Origin: Moraxellaceae bacterium AER2_44_116
GTDB taxonomy: Bacteria; Pseudomonadota; Gammaproteobacteria; Pseudomonadales; Moraxellaceae
Assembly (NCBI GenBank): GCA_006546595.1
Contig: VIAD01000003.1
Span: 62,001-126,000, forward strand
DNA: 64,000 bases
Direction: 5' to 3'
The notes beneath the pieces were generated by a model. That model worked only from the letters and a program-made list of their open reading frames with translations, did no database searches and was not told the origin of the DNA. This document shows, in pieces, positions 15,507 to 23,686 of this stretch. Position 1 is the stretch's first letter. Each line of letters begins with the position of its first letter. A program made the translations under genes and the position numbers.

Positions 15507-16163
15507 ATGACTCCCTTAGCCCTACAACTAGAGCGTGAGCTGCAACGCACTTTACCCACAGCCACGCTCACCGCTCAATCTTTACCTGAGTTAGATAACC
15601 TGTCTTTATATTTGCTCAATCCCGACTATCCCCGCACGCCCATGAGTAGCGATGAAATGCAGGTCATTTGGCAAGAGCCTGCCTATTGGATTTTTTGTTG
15701 GGCATCGGGTTTGGCGATGGCGAAATGGTTACGTCAACATCCTGAATATGTCCGTGGTAAACGGGTCTTGGATTTTGGTTCGGGTTCTGGCGTTGTTGCG
15801 ATTGCCGCCATGCAAGCAGGCGCGGCAGAAGTGGTGGCGTGTGATATTGACCCGTTGGCGATTTTAGCCTGTAAAGCAAATGCCGAATTAAATGGTGTAA
15901 GCCTCAGTTACAACGACGATTTTTATCAACTGAATGAAACGTTTGATGTGTTATTAGCCGCCGATGTTTTATACGACATTAGCAATCGACATTTTTTAGA
16001 TGAATTTTTGCAACGTGCCCAACAGGTTCTCGTTGCGGACTCTCGGGTAAAAAACTTTCAACATCCTCATTATCAAAAACTCGGTGAGGAAACAGCAACC
16101 ACTTGGCCAGACTTAGATGAGTTTGACGAATTTAGAGTGGTGCGGTTTTATGGCTCTTGCTGA
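15507..16163 (+). CDS. Class I SAM-dependent methyltransferase (ETFB-lysine-methyltransferase-like)
   Basis: A 218-residue Rossmann-fold methyltransferase. Motif I is VLDFGSGSGVVAIAAMQAGA, motif II VACDIDPLAI, and the motif-IV-like region is FDVLLAADVLYD. The PAYWIFCWASGLAMAKWL segment before motif I is typical of the ETFBKMT/Nnt1-type group, whose members methylate lysines on the electron transfer flavoprotein beta subunit or other proteins. The target here is unknown. ATG 15507 was chosen; a TTG at 15486 would add seven residues. Its end overlaps the convergent gene by 16 bp. Confidence 0.8.
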   Translation: MTPLALQLERELQRTLPTATLTAQSLPELDNLSLYLLNPDYPRTPMSSDEMQVIWQEPAYWIFCWASGLAMAKWLRQHPEYVRGKRVLDFGSGSGVVAIAAMQAGAAEVVACDIDPLAILACKANAELNGVSLSYNDDFYQLNETFDVLLAADVLYDISNRHFLDEFLQRAQQVLVADSRVKNFQHPHYQKLGEETATTWPDLDEFDEFRVVRFYGSC

Positions 16164-16906
16164 TCCGTCTTAAACTTTGCTGCCAAAATTTTATCAATCA
16201 CTTCATCGGCTTCTTTTTCGGCTTGTTTAAAGTCCACTTTTTTCAGGTCTTTAGGCGCAGCAGGGGGCGTGATATTGTCTTCAGGTAAAAATTTATACAG
16301 TTCACTTAATAGGTTGATCGAGCGTAAATCGGCAGAGCCACGCAAGTAGATTTCACTTTCAGAAATACGAATGGTATTGATATCCAACGCGTAAATGGTG
16401 GCAACTAATGCAGGTTTGCTGCGAATGTAAGGCGAAAAATCAAAGCGGTAAACGCCATCTTTAATGGTGATGCCTTCTATTTTTTGTAAGACATAAATCA
16501 AGGGTTCGGTTTTTTGAAATGTTTTACACCAAAACGCCCATGCTGAATAACAAACGCGGTGCAGCGTAGAAGCAAAGGCACGAGTCTCAAACTGATATTG
16601 GCCGCGCTCTTTTAGCACGATGCTTTGTTTATGATGATCGAAAGTGATGTTTTCAACATCAAAGCAGGCATGAAAACGGAACTCGATGCCCTTATGAATA
16701 TAAATTAAATCGACTTCAAACCAATCATCATGCAGTTGAAAATTCAGTCCTTTTAAGGTTTTTGAACGCGAAGCCAGCGTTGCCAATGCGGTATTGAGCA
16801 TGGACTCAGGAATCAGCAAATCCCGCTCTTCGGCCAAGGTATCAACCGCTTTTTTGAGCGCGGAAGCGGCTTTTGCTGCATAGCCAAGTACTTGACTCCA
16901 ATCCAT
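16148..16906 (-). CDS. Hypothetical protein, 252 residues
   Basis: A soluble protein with an amphipathic N-terminal helix (WSQVLGYAAKAASALKKAVDTLAEERDLL), a beta-rich middle (NFQLHDDWFEVDLIYIHKGIEFRFHACFDVENITF) and a Lys/Glu/Asp-rich helical tail (KKVDFKQAEKEADEVIDKILAAKF). No signal peptide or long hydrophobic segment is seen. The middle part looks like a lipid-binding or START-like sheet, but this is only a resemblance. I do not recognise the family. The start ATG 16906 follows AAGGTTTTAAG on the - strand. Confidence 0.6.
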   Translation of the reverse strand: MDWSQVLGYAAKAASALKKAVDTLAEERDLLIPESMLNTALATLASRSKTLKGLNFQLHDDWFEVDLIYIHKGIEFRFHACFDVENITFDHHKQSIVLKERGQYQFETRAFASTLHRVCYSAWAFWCKTFQKTEPLIYVLQKIEGITIKDGVYRFDFSPYIRSKPALVATIYALDINTIRISESEIYLRGSADLRSINLLSELYKFLPEDNITPPAAPKDLKKVDFKQAEKEADEVIDKILAAKFKTDQQEP

Positions 16907-17025
16907 CTTAAAACCTTATTTAATTGTGTGGGACGAACGTATCATATGGAGAGTGGGCATATATAAGCAATCACTGTTTGGGCATAAAATCGATAATTAA
17001 CGCGTAAAAAGCCACTATATAGGCT

Positions 17026-17031
17026 TATAAT
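17026..17031 (+). promoter_or_regulatory. Candidate -10 box (TATAAT) for the coiled-coil protein gene
   Basis: A perfect TATAAT lies 35 bp before the start codon at 17066. No good -35 hexamer is seen at 16-18 bp, so an activator or weak promoter is possible. Confidence 0.4.
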
Positions 17032-17065
17032 ACGAAAATAACCATATTTTTTGTGAGGAAATAAG

Positions 17066-17293
17066 ATGACTGATTTATTAGCGCAGAAAGCTGTTTTAGA
17101 AGCTCGTCATGCTGAGTTAACACAACGTATTGCCGCCATTCAACGTGATTATGCGGCGGGTTTATCTGCCGATTCAGAAGAGCGCGCCCAACAACTCGAA
17201 AATGCCGATGTTCTGGCCGAGATTAGTCGAGTTGCCAGTGAAGATTTGGCAAAAGTCACCAAGGAACTCGCCCGCATTTCAGGGTTGCTGTAG
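17066..17293 (+). CDS. Small coiled-coil protein
   Basis: A 75-residue, almost entirely helical, charged protein with heptad-like spacing (LLAQKAVLEARHAELTQRIAAIQRDYAAGL, then LENADVLAEISRVASEDLAKVTKELARI), probably a two-helix coiled-coil hairpin. The length and hairpin shape recall the coiled-coil part of DksA/TraR-like proteins, but there is no zinc-finger cysteine, so that family is not claimed. The ribosome binding site GTGAGGAAATAAG is strong. The TAG stop is part of a GTAGGGGCG repeat. Confidence 0.65.
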   Translation: MTDLLAQKAVLEARHAELTQRIAAIQRDYAAGLSADSEERAQQLENADVLAEISRVASEDLAKVTKELARISGLL

Positions 17294-17310
17294 GGGCGAG
17301 TTTATTCGCC
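17290..17310. repeat. GTAGGGGCG repeat, stop-codon-overlapping copy
   Basis: GTAGGGGCGAGTTTATTCGCC; the arms GGCGA and TCGCC pair. The first TAG is the stop codon of the upstream coiled-coil gene. It is related to 5895-5922, 27075-27148 and 61065-61095. Confidence 0.6.
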
Positions 17311-17399
17311 AGCTTATTGGGTTTGATGCGAATAGTATTTTGAGCGCTAAATTGCTAAGGTAATGACTTATTGATTTTCCGAGCTTAGTAGTATTCGGC

Positions 17400-18497
17400 A
17401 TGACTACCTTATTAAAAGATCGCTTGGCTGACGATGCCATTCAGCGCATTGCTGAGGTGTTGTCCGCCAGTCAAGTAGATTTCGACCCTGCGCGTTTTAT
17501 TCAACAAGCCCATACAGGTTTGAATAGCTTAGAGTTAAAAGAGCGCGTTCGGCATATTATCGCCGTCTTAGCTCAACATCTGAGTGATGATTTTACCCAA
17601 GCCGCGCAAGTCTTACAGCAAGTTCCCAACCATTGGCCAACGCATAATGCACAAGGTGATTACGGCTTTGCGGCATGGCCATTGATTGATTATGTTGCTG
17701 TTTACGGTTTGCACCACCCTGACATTGCCTTGCAAACGCTAAAAATCCTCACGCCTTTATTTACGGCTGAGTTTGCTATTCGTCCCTTTTTGCATCAGCA
17801 CTTTGATTTAACCTATGGTTATTTGCAGGAGTGGGCGATAGATGAAAATCATCATGTCCGACGTTTAGCGTCCGAAGGTTGTCGTCCGCGTTTACCGTGG
17901 GGGCAACGTGTGCCGTATTTAATGAAAAATCCTGACGTGATTATTGCGGTTTTAGAACAGTTAAAAGACGATGACAGTGATTATGTTCGCCGTTCGGTGG
18001 CAAATAATCTGAATGATATTAGCAAGGACTATCCTGAAACGGTAGTGAGATTGGCGCAACAATGGTTAGCTCAACCTACAGCGCATCGGCAAGCAATCAT
18101 CAAACACGCGACACGAGGTTTGGTAAAGTCAGGTCATGCCGATGCTTTGGCGATGTTAGGTTATAGCCAAGTATTCAATCTACAAAATATCAGCTTCACC
18201 CTCAATAAAACAGAAATAAGTATGGATGAAACAGTGCAGTTATCGCTGTCGTTTTTGTTGCTTGAGCCACAAAATTTAGTGATAGATTACGCTTTGCATT
18301 TGCCACGCGCTAACGGCAAAAAATCGGTGAAAGTGTTTAAGTGGAAGACGGCTTTATTAGCGGCAGGGCAGCATCAATTGACGCAAAACTATACGTTTAA
18401 GCTGATAACAACCCGTCGTTATTATTTGGGTGAGCATGATTTTGAGGTGTTGGTGAATGGGCAGTCTTTAGGTTTCAGAACCATTGAATTAATCTAA
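17400..18497 (+). CDS. alkC: AlkC-type DNA alkylation repair glycosylase
   Basis: A 365-residue HEAT-repeat protein of the AlkC/AlkD DNA glycosylase superfamily, which removes alkylated bases such as 3-methyladenine. The signature EWAIDENHHVRRLASEGCRPRLPWG (around residues 146-171) and the following HEAT helix pair DSDYVRRSVANNLNDISKDYPE are characteristic. The C-terminal 95 residues are beta-rich (LSLSFLLLEPQNLVIDYALHLPRA) and fit the Ig-like domain known in one AlkC subgroup, which helps grip DNA. ATG 17400 is the first start; no strong ribosome binding site is visible. Its end overlaps the convergent ATPase gene by 9 bp. No ada or alkB is nearby. Confidence 0.85.
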   Translation: MTTLLKDRLADDAIQRIAEVLSASQVDFDPARFIQQAHTGLNSLELKERVRHIIAVLAQHLSDDFTQAAQVLQQVPNHWPTHNAQGDYGFAAWPLIDYVAVYGLHHPDIALQTLKILTPLFTAEFAIRPFLHQHFDLTYGYLQEWAIDENHHVRRLASEGCRPRLPWGQRVPYLMKNPDVIIAVLEQLKDDDSDYVRRSVANNLNDISKDYPETVVRLAQQWLAQPTAHRQAIIKHATRGLVKSGHADALAMLGYSQVFNLQNISFTLNKTEISMDETVQLSLSFLLLEPQNLVIDYALHLPRANGKKSVKVFKWKTALLAAGQHQLTQNYTFKLITTRRYYLGEHDFEVLVNGQSLGFRTIELI

Positions 18498-20279
18498 ACG
18501 TACTCGATAAGCCTCAGCCAATGAAATTTGTCTTCTTCGGGCTAAATGCAGCGCGTGTGCAGTCAGTGGCGTCATGCCTTCTTCAATGGCTTTTTGTTGG
18601 ATATCGATTGCTTCGGCATGAGGCGTAATCATTGGTTTAATCGTTGGCGACACGACTAATAGTTCATACACCGCTTGTCGGCCTTTGACCCCTCGATGTT
18701 TACAGGCATCACAGCCTGCACCTTTGTAAAATACTTCATCAATACCTGCCCCCATGATATGACGAATACTCAGATCAACCGTTTCTTCAATCAAGCATTT
18801 TTGACAGTTAGAGCGTGCTAAGCGTTGCGCTAAAACCCCTAATAACGTGCTACTCAGCATATAAGGTTCAATACCAATTTCTAAAAAACGCGTTATCGTC
18901 GTTGCTGCACTGTTGGTATGTAAGGTGCTTAATACTAAATGTCCTGTTAATGCACTTTCAACGGCGATTTTTGCCGTTTCTTCATCGCGAATTTCACCGA
19001 TCATAATCACGTCAGGGTCGTGACGAAGAATATGTTTTAGCGCACGAGCAAAGGTGTAATTGGTTTGGGGATTGATTTGAATTTGGGCAACACCATCCAT
19101 GTGATATTCAACGGGGTCTTCAACGGTAATAATATTCACGCTTTCATCATGAATTTGTTCAATAACGGTATAAAGCGTGGTGGACTTTCCTGAGCCAGTA
19201 GGCCCTGTAATTAAAAATATGCCATTGTTTCGGCTCAATAAATGCCGAATTCGTTCGGCATCATTGCCTTCATAACCTAAGTCTTCTAAATGCTTCATGG
19301 CAAACTGGCTGTCGAGCAGACGGATAACGGCATCTTCACCATAGATACTCGGCATAATGGATAAGCGTAAATCAATTTCTTTGTTGGCATAACGCACCCG
19401 TGAACGGCCATCTTGCGGCACACGTCGTTCGGCAATATCCATGCCGCCCAGAATTTTTAGTCGGGTAATAATGGTTGGTAGCAGTTGTTTGTTGATGCTC
19501 CGTTGATGCACAAGCATGCCGTCAATACGAAAAAATAACTCAATGGTGTTTTGATGGGGACGAATATGAATATCAGAGGCGCGATTAATCACGGCTTCAG
19601 TAATCAAATTTTGGACTAATTGGACGACAGGTCGCTCTAATAAACGTTCATTAATATTATTTGCGTCAGCTTGGCTATTATCGGTAGAGGGCAGCACTTC
19701 AATAGTTTTTAAGGCACTATCAATGTCTTGTTGGCTGTAATAAGTGGCTATCGCTAACAAAATATCTTCTTGAGTTGCTACAGCTAATTCAATTCTTTTG
19801 CCTGTGATAAATTGCAGATTTTCGAGTATTTGATTATTTGTCGGATCAGCCACCGCAACGACAAGATGCGAGTCTTCCAACATAATCGGAATAAGATTAT
19901 TTTTGCGTGCAAAGGCGACAGGAATGAGTTGAACGGCATTAATCGCAATATCAAAATCACGTAAATGGACAAAAGGCAGACTAAAACTACGTGCCAATAA
20001 ATGCCCTAAATCCTCATCGGAAAGCAGCCCTTTTTTACGAAGATAAAAACCAATATGTTGACTTTGTAAGCGATTAGCGTCGTTTGAGGCATCTTGTAAT
20101 TGTTGTGCCGTAATTAAGCCAGATTCGACGAGCAAGGTGTAAGTACTGAGTGGCGTTAATAATCGAACTTTTTGGTAGTGTTGATGAAGAGTACTACTGT
20201 CTTTAATAATATCTAAATAGGGGAGTGCATCGGAGTTAAGATTTTTTGTTGCATCATCAATAGTAGTGTTGGCAGTCAT
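18489..20279 (-). CDS. PilB/GspE-type secretion ATPase
   Basis: A 596-residue hexameric traffic ATPase of the type II secretion/type IV pilus extension class. The N-terminal region (about 40-180) resembles the GspE/MshE N domain (LVESGLITAQQLQDASND, LRKKGLLSDEDLGHLLARSFSLPFVHL), but the first c-di-GMP-type motif is degenerate. The ATPase core has Walker A GPTGSGKST, Asp box ITVEDPVEY, Walker B VIMIGEIRDEETA and the His box LVLSTLHTNSAA. A tetracysteine zinc site (CQKC and CDAC) is present. By family it powers pseudopilin/pilin assembly. No pilC, pilD or pilin genes are adjacent; a PilU-like gene is divergent. GspE versus PilB versus MshE cannot be decided. Confidence 0.88.
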   Translation of the reverse strand: MTANTTIDDATKNLNSDALPYLDIIKDSSTLHQHYQKVRLLTPLSTYTLLVESGLITAQQLQDASNDANRLQSQHIGFYLRKKGLLSDEDLGHLLARSFSLPFVHLRDFDIAINAVQLIPVAFARKNNLIPIMLEDSHLVVAVADPTNNQILENLQFITGKRIELAVATQEDILLAIATYYSQQDIDSALKTIEVLPSTDNSQADANNINERLLERPVVQLVQNLITEAVINRASDIHIRPHQNTIELFFRIDGMLVHQRSINKQLLPTIITRLKILGGMDIAERRVPQDGRSRVRYANKEIDLRLSIMPSIYGEDAVIRLLDSQFAMKHLEDLGYEGNDAERIRHLLSRNNGIFLITGPTGSGKSTTLYTVIEQIHDESVNIITVEDPVEYHMDGVAQIQINPQTNYTFARALKHILRHDPDVIMIGEIRDEETAKIAVESALTGHLVLSTLHTNSAATTITRFLEIGIEPYMLSSTLLGVLAQRLARSNCQKCLIEETVDLSIRHIMGAGIDEVFYKGAGCDACKHRGVKGRQAVYELLVVSPTIKPMITPHAEAIDIQQKAIEEGMTPLTAHALHLARRRQISLAEAYRVRLD

Positions 20280-20531
20280 GCTCGACGCTCAAAAAATTAA
20301 TGACATATTTTATCCTTAAAGTCAGAGTGGTTATTGTGCAAAATAGCGTTGATTTGATATAAGGTCAAATACTATTTGCAAAGAGAAAATGTCTAATTAT
20401 TGCTCGCCAATAAAGTGCAAAATGAATCTGTAATCAAGCGGAAATGGGATTTTTCAGGAGGAATAATAGCGATTCATTGACGATATCGTTTGCTTGTATT
20501 CAGTCGTCTGACTTTCAAACCGAGGCTACCG

Positions 20532-21605
20532 ATGAACGATATTGATCCCTATTTAATGATGATGGTGGAGCACGATGCTTCAGACATGATTTTAACCGCG
20601 CACATGAAACCGCATATTAAAGTAGAAGGCATTTTACGCCCTGCTTATGCGCCACCACTAACCGACGGCGAGACCAATAGATTAGCCTTTAGCATCATGA
20701 GTGATGCTCAGCGCAAAACACTGACGGACACCAAAGAGTGTAATTTGGCGTTGTCTGTTGAAGGGATAGGCCGTTTTCGGGTTAATTTGTATTATCAGCG
20801 CGGTGAAATATCTATCGCCATACGCCGTATTAAAATGACCGTGCCCGACCTAGAGCATTTGGGCGTGCCGAAACAAGCCGAAAAATTAGCCATGTTAAAG
20901 CGCGGTTTGGTATTAATTACAGGCATGGCAGGTTCAGGAAAAAGTACCACCTTGGCAGCGATGATTGCTCATCGTGCTAAACATATCGGTGGCCATATTT
21001 TAACCATTGAAGACCCGATTGAGTTTATTTTGCCGCATGGCCGCGCACTCGTCGAACAGCGTGAAGTCGGTTTTGACACCAATTCTTTTGCCGATGCACT
21101 GCGTAATGTCTTACGTGAGGCCGTGGATGTGATTGTTATTGGTGAAATTCGTGATTTGGAAACAGCGAAACAAGCCATTGCTTATGCAGACGGTGGAACG
21201 CTTTGTTTATCGACAATGCACTCTAATAATGCCCATCAAGCGATTGAACGTATCTTGAATTTCTTTCCCTCCGAATCGCATCCGCAAGTGTTAATGGATT
21301 TATCGCTGAATTTAAGAGGGGTGATTTCGCAACGGCTGATTCCATCCAAAGGTAAATTGGTGCTGGCGACAGAAGTGATGATGCAATCGGCCTTTCTTTC
21401 AGACATTATTTTGAATGGTCGCATTAATGAACTAAAAGATGCGATGAAAAAAAGCACCGAAGAAGGGATGCAGATTTTTGATGATTCGTTGTTTTCTTTG
21501 TACAAAGCAGGGCTAATTACGCTGGAAGAAGCAATGGAAAATGCCGATTCGCAGGCTGATTTGTCGGTTCGGATTCGTTTGGAGGGTTGGCATTTGCCTG
21601 TCTGA
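20532..21605 (+). CDS. pilU: PilT/PilU-family pilus retraction ATPase
   Basis: A 357-residue ATPase. The N-terminal PAS-like part starts DIDPYLMMMVEHDASDMILTA, as in PilU/PilT. The core has Walker A GMAGSGKST (Met-Ala in place of the usual Pro-Thr), Asp box LTIEDPIEF, Walker B DVIVIGEIRDLETAKQA and His box LSTMHSNNAHQAIERI. By family it drives or assists retraction of type IV pili. The final LEGWHLPV resembles PilU rather than PilT. ATG 20532 was chosen over an upstream start because ACCGAGGCTACC supplies a ribosome binding site and the family begins here. PilT itself, usually adjacent, is not in the window. Confidence 0.85.
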   Translation: MNDIDPYLMMMVEHDASDMILTAHMKPHIKVEGILRPAYAPPLTDGETNRLAFSIMSDAQRKTLTDTKECNLALSVEGIGRFRVNLYYQRGEISIAIRRIKMTVPDLEHLGVPKQAEKLAMLKRGLVLITGMAGSGKSTTLAAMIAHRAKHIGGHILTIEDPIEFILPHGRALVEQREVGFDTNSFADALRNVLREAVDVIVIGEIRDLETAKQAIAYADGGTLCLSTMHSNNAHQAIERILNFFPSESHPQVLMDLSLNLRGVISQRLIPSKGKLVLATEVMMQSAFLSDIILNGRINELKDAMKKSTEEGMQIFDDSLFSLYKAGLITLEEAMENADSQADLSVRIRLEGWHLPV

Positions 21606-21636
21606 TTTTGCCGCATATCGTGTGGTTGTTGTGTGC

Positions 21637-21665
21637 TTGACCTAAAAAAACATACCAACTAAGCA
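21637..21665 (+). promoter_or_regulatory. Candidate promoter for acs
   Basis: TTGACC (21637-21642) and TAAGCA (21660-21665) are 17 bp apart, about 57 bp before the acs start. The -35 box is good and the -10 box is weak. Confidence 0.35.
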
Positions 21666-21721
21666 CAAAAAGGCGTAAAAACATCACCCTATAAATAAAA
21701 ATCGCTAAAGGAGCTTATCTA

Positions 21722-23686
21722 ATGTCTATTGATACCGTATTGCATGAAAATCGCTTATTCCCACCTAGCCCTGAATTTGTCGCCAATGCCAATGTCTCAG
21801 GTTTGGCCGCCTATCAAGCTCTCTGTCAAGAAGCCGAAGCGGATTACGAAGGTTTTTGGGGGCGTTTAGCGCGTGAAAATCTAAGCTGGCATAAACCGTT
21901 TACCCAAGTATTAGACGAAAGCAATGCGCCGTTTTATCAATGGTTTGCCGATGGTGAACTCAATGTTTCTTATAATTGTTTAGACCGTCATTTACCTGCC
22001 TTAGCCAATAAATTAGCCATTATTTTTGAATCCGATAACGGTACGGTCAATCGTGTGACTTATGCCGAATTACATCGCATGGTCTGTCAATTTGCCAACG
22101 GCTTAAAAAGTTTAGGCGTGACCAAAGGCGACCGCGTGATTGTCTATATGCCGATGAGCATTGAAGCAGTTGTCGCCATGCAAGCCTGTGCACGTATTGG
22201 TGCGATTCATTCGGTAGTGTTTGGTGGCTTCTCGGCCAAAAGTTTGCAAGAACGGATTATTGATGCCAAAGCGAAATTAATCATTACCGCCAATGGTGGC
22301 GTGCGTGGCGGCAAAATCGTGCCGTTAAAAGCAACCATTGATGAGGCTCTCGCCTTAGGCGGTTGTGATTGCGTAGAACGCGTGATTGTCTATAAGCGTG
22401 TTGTGCATGAAGATGCACCGTGGACAATTGGCCGTGATATTTGGTGGCACGACTTAGTGCAACGTCAACCCGAAGTTTGTGAGCCGACGTGGATGGGCGC
22501 GGACGAACCGTTATTTATCCTTTATACCTCTGGTTCAACAGGTAAACCCAAAGGCGTACAACACAGCAGCGCAGGCTATTTGTTGGGCGCAATCAACACC
22601 ATGAAATGGACATTTGACCATAAGCCCGACGATATTTTTTGGTGTACCGCCGATGTCGGTTGGATTACAGGTCATAGTTATGTCGCTTATGGGCCTTTAG
22701 CGGTCGGTGGTACTCAAATCGTGTTTGAAGGCATTCCGACCTATCCCGATGCCTCACGTTTTTGGCAAATGATTGAAAAACATCGCGTTACCACGTTTTA
22801 CACTGCACCTACGGCTATTCGTTCATTGATTAAACTCGGCGGTGAGTTACCGAAGCAATATAACTTATCGTCGTTGCGGTTATTGGGTTCAGTGGGTGAG
22901 CCGATTAATCCTGAAGCATGGATGTGGTATCACGAAGTCGTTGGCGGTGGTCGTTGCCCGATTGTTGATACATGGTGGCAAACCGAAACAGGTAGCCACA
23001 TGATTACGCCATTACCGGGTGCAATTGCCACGAAACCGGGTTCATGTACCTTCCCGATTCCGGGCATTATGGTCGATGTCGTTGATGAAGCAGGCGAGCC
23101 TGTCGAAAAAGGCAAAGGCGGTATACTCGTGATTAAAAAGCCATTTCCTTCACAAGTACGCACCTTATGGAATGACCCTGCACGCTTTAAATCGGCGTAT
23201 TTTCCTGAAGAGTTGGGCGGTACATATTACCTCGCAGGCGACTCCGCTAATCGTGATTTAGACGGTTATATTTGGATTATGGGTCGCATTGATGATGTGT
23301 TAAACGTCTCAGGCCATCGTTTAGGGACAATGGAAATTGAATCCGCGTTAGTGGCGAATCCGAAAGTCGCAGAAGCGGCAGTCGTCGGTCGTCCTGATGC
23401 CATTAAAGGCGAAGCAGTCGTTGCCTTTGTGGTGTTAAAAGGCGCAAGACCGTCAAAAGAAGAAGGCAAACTGTTGATTGCTGAATTGCGTGATTGGGTG
23501 GCAAAAGAAATCGGTGCAATTGCCAAGCCCGATGATATTCGTTTTGGTGATAACTTACCGAAAACGCGTTCGGGCAAGATTATGCGTCGTTTGTTGCGTT
23601 CGGTGGCGAAGGGCGAGCAAATTACTCAGGACATTTCGACCTTAGAAAACCCCGCGATTTTGGCGCAGTTGCAAGAGGCTATTTGA
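21722..23686 (+). CDS. acs: Acetyl-CoA synthetase
   Basis: A 654-residue AMP-forming ligase that converts acetate, ATP and CoA to acetyl-CoA. The ACS signature begins FYQWFADGELNVSYNCLDRHL. The AMP-binding loop is LYTSGSTGKPKGVQH (about 267), followed by DVGWITGHSYVAYGPL, DTWWQTETGSHMITP and the hinge GRIDDVLNVSGHRLGTMEIE. The C-terminal PKTRSGKIMRRLLR holds the catalytic Lys that is regulated by acetylation in this family. Length and motifs match Acs rather than propionyl-CoA synthetase. The ribosome binding site AAAGGAGC is strong. Its stop overlaps the patatin start (TGATG). Confidence 0.95.
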   Translation: MSIDTVLHENRLFPPSPEFVANANVSGLAAYQALCQEAEADYEGFWGRLARENLSWHKPFTQVLDESNAPFYQWFADGELNVSYNCLDRHLPALANKLAIIFESDNGTVNRVTYAELHRMVCQFANGLKSLGVTKGDRVIVYMPMSIEAVVAMQACARIGAIHSVVFGGFSAKSLQERIIDAKAKLIITANGGVRGGKIVPLKATIDEALALGGCDCVERVIVYKRVVHEDAPWTIGRDIWWHDLVQRQPEVCEPTWMGADEPLFILYTSGSTGKPKGVQHSSAGYLLGAINTMKWTFDHKPDDIFWCTADVGWITGHSYVAYGPLAVGGTQIVFEGIPTYPDASRFWQMIEKHRVTTFYTAPTAIRSLIKLGGELPKQYNLSSLRLLGSVGEPINPEAWMWYHEVVGGGRCPIVDTWWQTETGSHMITPLPGAIATKPGSCTFPIPGIMVDVVDEAGEPVEKGKGGILVIKKPFPSQVRTLWNDPARFKSAYFPEELGGTYYLAGDSANRDLDGYIWIMGRIDDVLNVSGHRLGTMEIESALVANPKVAEAAVVGRPDAIKGEAVVAFVVLKGARPSKEEGKLLIAELRDWVAKEIGAIAKPDDIRFGDNLPKTRSGKIMRRLLRSVAKGEQITQDISTLENPAILAQLQEAI

